Below, piece by piece: positions 3,860 to 5,805 of a DNA stretch of 5,805 nt. This DNA comes from an uncultured Bacilli bacterium (lineage in GTDB: Bacteria; Bacillota_I; Bacilli_A; RF39; UBA660), in assembly GCA_910586425.1 (NCBI GenBank), contig CAJUHL010000095.1, positions 1 through 5,805 on the forward strand. The letters run 5' to 3'. The notes beneath the pieces were generated by a model. It was given only the letters and a program-made list of their open reading frames with translations. It was not told the DNA's origin and ran no database searches. The position numbers and the translations under genes are program-made. Each line of letters starts with the position of its first letter. Positions within the stretch are counted from its first letter, which is position 1.

Positions 3860-4590
3860 TTTCACAAGCCGTCTAACAAACGGCATGATACCAAAAAGCA
3901 AGCCTTCCCGTGGCGGTATCGTAAGTAGTTCATATGAGACACAAAGTGCAAGCCTGGTATCTCACGATCAGGAACGACACAAGGCAACGGATATATGAAT
4001 AAAACTAATTGCTAATATTAATTCAATAACCTGAGCTAACGGGGACACGGGCACAATACTCTATAACTTAATATTCAGTTATTTTGCAAAATAACAACAT
4101 GGTTTTCAAGATAACTCTTTTCCATGCCGGACAATAAAGAGTTTCAACCGGTTAATGCAGCCACATTGATTTGTGAGAGTTACAAGCCTCTAAAAATGCA
4201 GAGTAGCCACAAGCAACAAATCAAAGCAGTATCAATAAGACTTTGGTTTATTACTCAATAAGCAGTGTCAATAAGTCTGAGAGGTTGCTTTACTGGTTAA
4301 GATACCAGTTATAATCATTAAAAAGAACGGATATACACACAATAAAATAGCTGAGAAAGTCGCCAAACTCTCCCAGCTATTGGAATATAGAAGTGAAAAC
4401 TTCCATACTCAACCCTAAACAAGTCGAGTATATCCGATTCTAAGAATCATTTCAAGAGTTTTCACCCAAATATTCCCCAAATAGTATTGTAACTTGTAAA
4501 TGTTAGAATTTCCCCAGGGAGTACATGGACGGAAAGGCAAAAATATAGCTAAGTACTAGATGTAACTAGGCAAGGAAACGAAAACAGCAC
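3860..4590 (+). ncRNA. candidate large structured noncoding RNA (about 700 nt)
   Basis: No convincing frame exists here, but complementary segments are dense. Local stems: 3868-3872/3880-3884; 3885-3892/3915-3922 with inner GCC/GGC; 4078-4084/4089-4095; 4292-4297/4304-4309; GAAGT-GAAA-ACTTC at 4390-4403 (GNRA loop); 4436-4440/4444-4448. Longer pairings: TTCATAT 3929-3935/3993-3999; AATATTAA 4014-4021/4068-4075; TTGATTTGT 4166-4174/4216-4224; AGACTT 4238-4243/4273-4278; AATAGCTG 4346-4353/4374-4381, nested inside CGGATATA 4328-4335/4429-4436. Interleaved pairings (3935-3939/3960-3964 with 3953-3956/3969-3972; 4098-4102/4122-4126 with 4113-4120/4136-4143) suggest pseudoknots. Size and style recall ROOL or GOLLD RNAs, but I cannot assign a family. 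Ends are approximate. Strand is inferred from flanking genes. Confidence 0.7.
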
Positions 4591-4610
4591 ACAGCACATT
4601 GACAACTAAG
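4590..4610 (+). repeat. boxA-like motif at the end of the RNA region
   Basis: CAGCACATTGACAACTAAG closely follows the module 1 left-arm start, CAGCACCTTGATAATTGAA. It marks the junction between the structured RNA and the next gene and contains that gene's only plausible start codon. Confidence 0.35.
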
Positions 4611-4766
4611 AGATACACAACCTATGAAGAACCCTATGCAAACCAGACATTCACAGAATCAGAAATGCGCAACATCTACACCACAGATGTTAATAAGTCA
4701 GAATATCCCGACTTCACAGACTGGTTACATGACATGCTCAAATCGGGAGTATTTGAGACAATTTGA
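4599..4766 (+). CDS. small acidic hypothetical protein (55 aa), TTG start
   Basis: The frame reads from TTG 4599-4601: MTTKRYTTYEEPYANQTFTE and on to EYPDFTDWLHDMLKSGVF. The DFxDWLxDMLKSG helix preceded by a TxxEMRNIY segment looks like a genuine conserved small protein of clostridial mobile elements. No ATG lies upstream before an in-frame TAA at 4563-4565. The only internal ATG (codon 23) would remove the N-terminal strand. No Shine-Dalgarno is near the TTG (nearest AAGGAA is 22 nt away), so translation may be poor, coupled or lost. It could be a gene whose 5' end was replaced when it was joined to the RNA region. Confidence 0.6.
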   Translation: MTTKRYTTYEEPYANQTFTESEMRNIYTTDVNKSEYPDFTDWLHDMLKSGVFETI

Positions 4767-4822
4767 AGCAAAATAATTATTCAGTATTAACACAATCAAC
4801 TGGACATAATGGAGGTGGAAAA

Positions 4823-4933
4823 ATGAAACGCATTACTACATATGCAGAGTTTCAGGCATTAAAAGCCATTTACAAAGAAACAAAGATTGTAAGCGTGTCA
4901 GATTATGGTCCGCCTATTTTTATAAGGAAGTGA
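4823..4933 (+). CDS. very small protein (36 aa) with perfect ribosome site
   Basis: GGAGGTGG 4 nt before ATG 4823 is the best ribosome site in the window. The product begins MKRITTYAEFQALKAIYKE and ends YGPPIFIRK. It looks like a short helix (EFQALKAIYK), a strand (TKIVSVS) and a proline turn. No family recognised. It may be complete, or the 5' remnant of a longer gene cut at the TGA. The 4942-4969 promoter begins 9 nt after its stop. Confidence 0.6.
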   Translation: MKRITTYAEFQALKAIYKETKIVSVSDYGPPIFIRK

Positions 4934-4941
4934 TTGGACGC

Positions 4942-4969
4942 TTGAAAATGCCGTAGAATATGGTATAAT
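4942..4969 (+). promoter_or_regulatory. promoter of the Uma2-type gene
   Basis: TTGAAA (4942-4947), 16-nt spacer ending in TGG, then a perfect TATAAT (4964-4969) as an extended -10. Initiation would fall about 16 nt before ATG 4992, giving a short leader containing AAGGGTG. Confidence 0.85.
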
Positions 4970-4991
4970 AAACAAAAAAGGGTGTGTTTTA

Positions 4992-5501
4992 ATGGGTATA
5001 AATTTACAGATAACAGATATGGCCGGTGCGACTCCAGACCATTCTACAGCTATAACAAATTTTGTTAATATGATATATAATCAACTAAAGGATAGTACAT
5101 GTCGTGTATATCCTGACAATGTACAGTATAAATGGAAATTAAATGATGGTAGTGAAAAGATTGTAATACCAGATGTTTCCATAAATTGCCAAATCAAGAG
5201 TCGAAAAGGAAATAGTTTTTTGAATGCGCCTCAATTCGTTTTAGAAGTACTTTCTCCATCAACGACTAAGTATGACCAGACAGAAAAGAAAGAGATATAT
5301 CGAGAGGAAGAAATACCGGAATATTGGATTGTGGATATACAAAAACGTACTATTGAAATGTATGATCTTGACTATGAAAACGAGGAACCAAGGTATTATT
5401 TGATTGATACTATTACACATGAAAATAAAGAGGGATTACATTTGATTCATTTTCCACATATTAAGATTGATTTTGATAAAATATTTGATGGCATTGAATA
5501 G
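4992..5501 (+). CDS. Uma2-family protein (DUF820, PD-(D/E)XK nuclease fold)
   Basis: A 169-residue protein with the Uma2/DUF820 signature: IVIPDVSI at 57-64 (catalytic-type Asp61), FVLEVLSPST at 82-91 (Glu85), lysines at 99-100 in the usual region after SPST, and IPEYWIVDI at 108-116. The family has a restriction-endonuclease-like fold and is widespread, with few members characterised; nuclease activity here is inferred from fold and residues. Length is close to the family's usual size, slightly short, so it appears intact. AAGGGTG lies 7 nt before ATG. The XRE gene overlaps its 3' end and is co-transcribed, so a regulator/effector pairing is possible but unproven. No membrane segment or signal peptide. 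Confidence 0.9.
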   Translation: MGINLQITDMAGATPDHSTAITNFVNMIYNQLKDSTCRVYPDNVQYKWKLNDGSEKIVIPDVSINCQIKSRKGNSFLNAPQFVLEVLSPSTTKYDQTEKKEIYREEEIPEYWIVDIQKRTIEMYDLDYENEEPRYYLIDTITHENKEGLHLIHFPHIKIDFDKIFDGIE

Positions 5502-5727
5502 GGGGGCGATAAAAATTACAATCAAACAGAAAATTGAATCAGCTTGTGCAATGGCTGGAATAACCGTTACTGAGTTAGGGCGGCGTGTTGGAATGTCACA
5601 AGCTAATATTTCAAAAAGGTTAAAAGTGGGTAAATTTACGCAAGAAGAACTGGAAGCAATGGGAAAAGCTCTAGGGGCGCAATATAAATCAGGTTTCTAT
5701 TTCCCAGATGGAAATAAAGTAGAATAA
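5488..5727 (+). CDS. XRE-type helix-turn-helix regulator, start uncertain
   Basis: The core runs TIKQKIESACAMAGITVTEL and GRRVGMSQANISKRLKVG, then a helix FTQEELEAMGKALGA and a C-terminal strand SGFYFPDGNKVE. ITVTELGRRVG and SQANISKRLK are helices 2 and 3 of an XRE fold. This compact type is common in clostridial accessory DNA and usually starts at the equivalent of MTIKQKI (recall). I report ATG 5488 (79 aa, overlapping the Uma2 gene by 14 nt), but it has no ribosome site. The only strong site, GGGGGG at 5501-5506, precedes an in-frame ATT at 5515-5517 exactly where the conserved protein should begin, giving 70 residues. TTG 5467 and 5494 are further options. It is probably co-transcribed with the Uma2 gene. 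Confidence 0.85.
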   Translation: MALNRGAIKITIKQKIESACAMAGITVTELGRRVGMSQANISKRLKVGKFTQEELEAMGKALGAQYKSGFYFPDGNKVE

Positions 5728-5758
5728 AGCATTTTGCATATATTGCAAAGTGCTTTTT
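5727..5758 (+). terminator. intrinsic terminator after the Uma2/XRE unit
   Basis: AAGCATTTTGCA (5727-5738) pairs with TGCAAAGTGCTT (5744-5755), 12 bp with one T-G, with a 5-nt loop and a T-run at 5754-5758. It begins at the last base of the XRE stop codon. Confidence 0.9.
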
Positions 5759-5780
5759 AGTACCATATAAGTGTAAGAGA

Positions 5781-5803
5781 TAAAGCATTTCATCAGTGCT
5801 TTA
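5781..5803. other. second hairpin near the window edge
   Basis: TAAAGCA and TGCTTTA form a perfect 7-bp stem with a 9-nt loop. It repeats the AAAGCA/TGCTTT arms of the terminator 30 nt upstream. No T-run is visible before the window ends, so its role cannot be judged. Confidence 0.35.
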
Positions 5804-5805
5804 CC

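Noticed and set aside
3860..4590. Group I or group II intron, RNase P RNA or tmRNA
   Set aside because: I find no domain V hairpin, group I P7/J8-7 signature, RNase P conserved block or tRNA-like end, and no intron-encoded protein.
4809..4826. MEVEK mini-ORF overlapping the start of the 4823 gene
   Set aside because: Its bases are the GGAGGTGG ribosome site of the real gene; five codons by chance.
5727..5803. AGTGCTT matches to the RHH operator half-site near the window end
   Set aside because: They are the stem strands of the terminator and the hairpin after it, and no promoter lies there.
5785..5805. Minus-strand CTGATGA as a second hammerhead core
   Set aside because: No GAAA follows a stem II in the next 50 nt and no stem III/C17 arrangement can be drawn.

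Overview
The window is AT-rich. It has strong Shine-Dalgarno sites, clear sigma-A type promoters and very small, densely packed genes on both strands. This points to a Firmicute, most likely a gut Clostridia/Lachnospiraceae type, and to accessory DNA (plasmid, integrative element or prophage) rather than core chromosome. That placement is inference; no replication, conjugation or virion gene is visible. Most proteins are 25-80 residues. Only two gene families give a function-bearing name with fair confidence: a Uma2-type nuclease-fold protein, and several small DNA-binding regulators (one ribbon-helix-helix, two XRE-type).

Layout. 1-1445 is read on the minus strand: the edge-truncated 5' part of a probable DUF3825 protein, a possible tiny membrane protein, a strong terminator, two coupled small genes with their own promoter, and a ribbon-helix-helix (RHH) regulator. 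From 1446 to 1689 divergent promoters each carry a similar AGCACTTA-type palindrome, a natural operator pair for the RHH protein. 1690-2149 is a two-gene plus-strand unit. A well-formed type I hammerhead ribozyme sits exactly between its two genes, starting at the first base after the first stop codon.

2216-2936 holds two tandem, independently transcribed paralogous modules: promoter, a gene of 62 or 63 codons, terminator. In each, a segment of about 30 nt overlapping the promoter is nearly perfectly complementary to the 5' arm plus loop of that module's own terminator. The two modules have diverged in a compensatory way, so the pairing is kept although the sequences differ. This looks like an undescribed regulatory architecture. 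A minus-strand pair follows at 2951-3441 (a Cys-rich small protein and an XRE regulator), divergent from a plus-strand gene at 3640-3858.

3859-4598 has no convincing gene but is full of helices, a GNRA-capped hairpin, nested long-range pairings and at least two pseudoknot-like interleavings. I read it as a large ornate structured RNA of roughly 700 nt, of the general kind represented by ROOL and GOLLD. I cannot assign it to a family by eye. It is followed by two small genes, then a promoter driving the Uma2-type gene and an overlapping XRE gene, and a strong terminator at 5727-5758.

The most notable content is RNA: a hammerhead ribozyme, a giant structured RNA and a pair of promoter/terminator-complementary modules within 3 kb.
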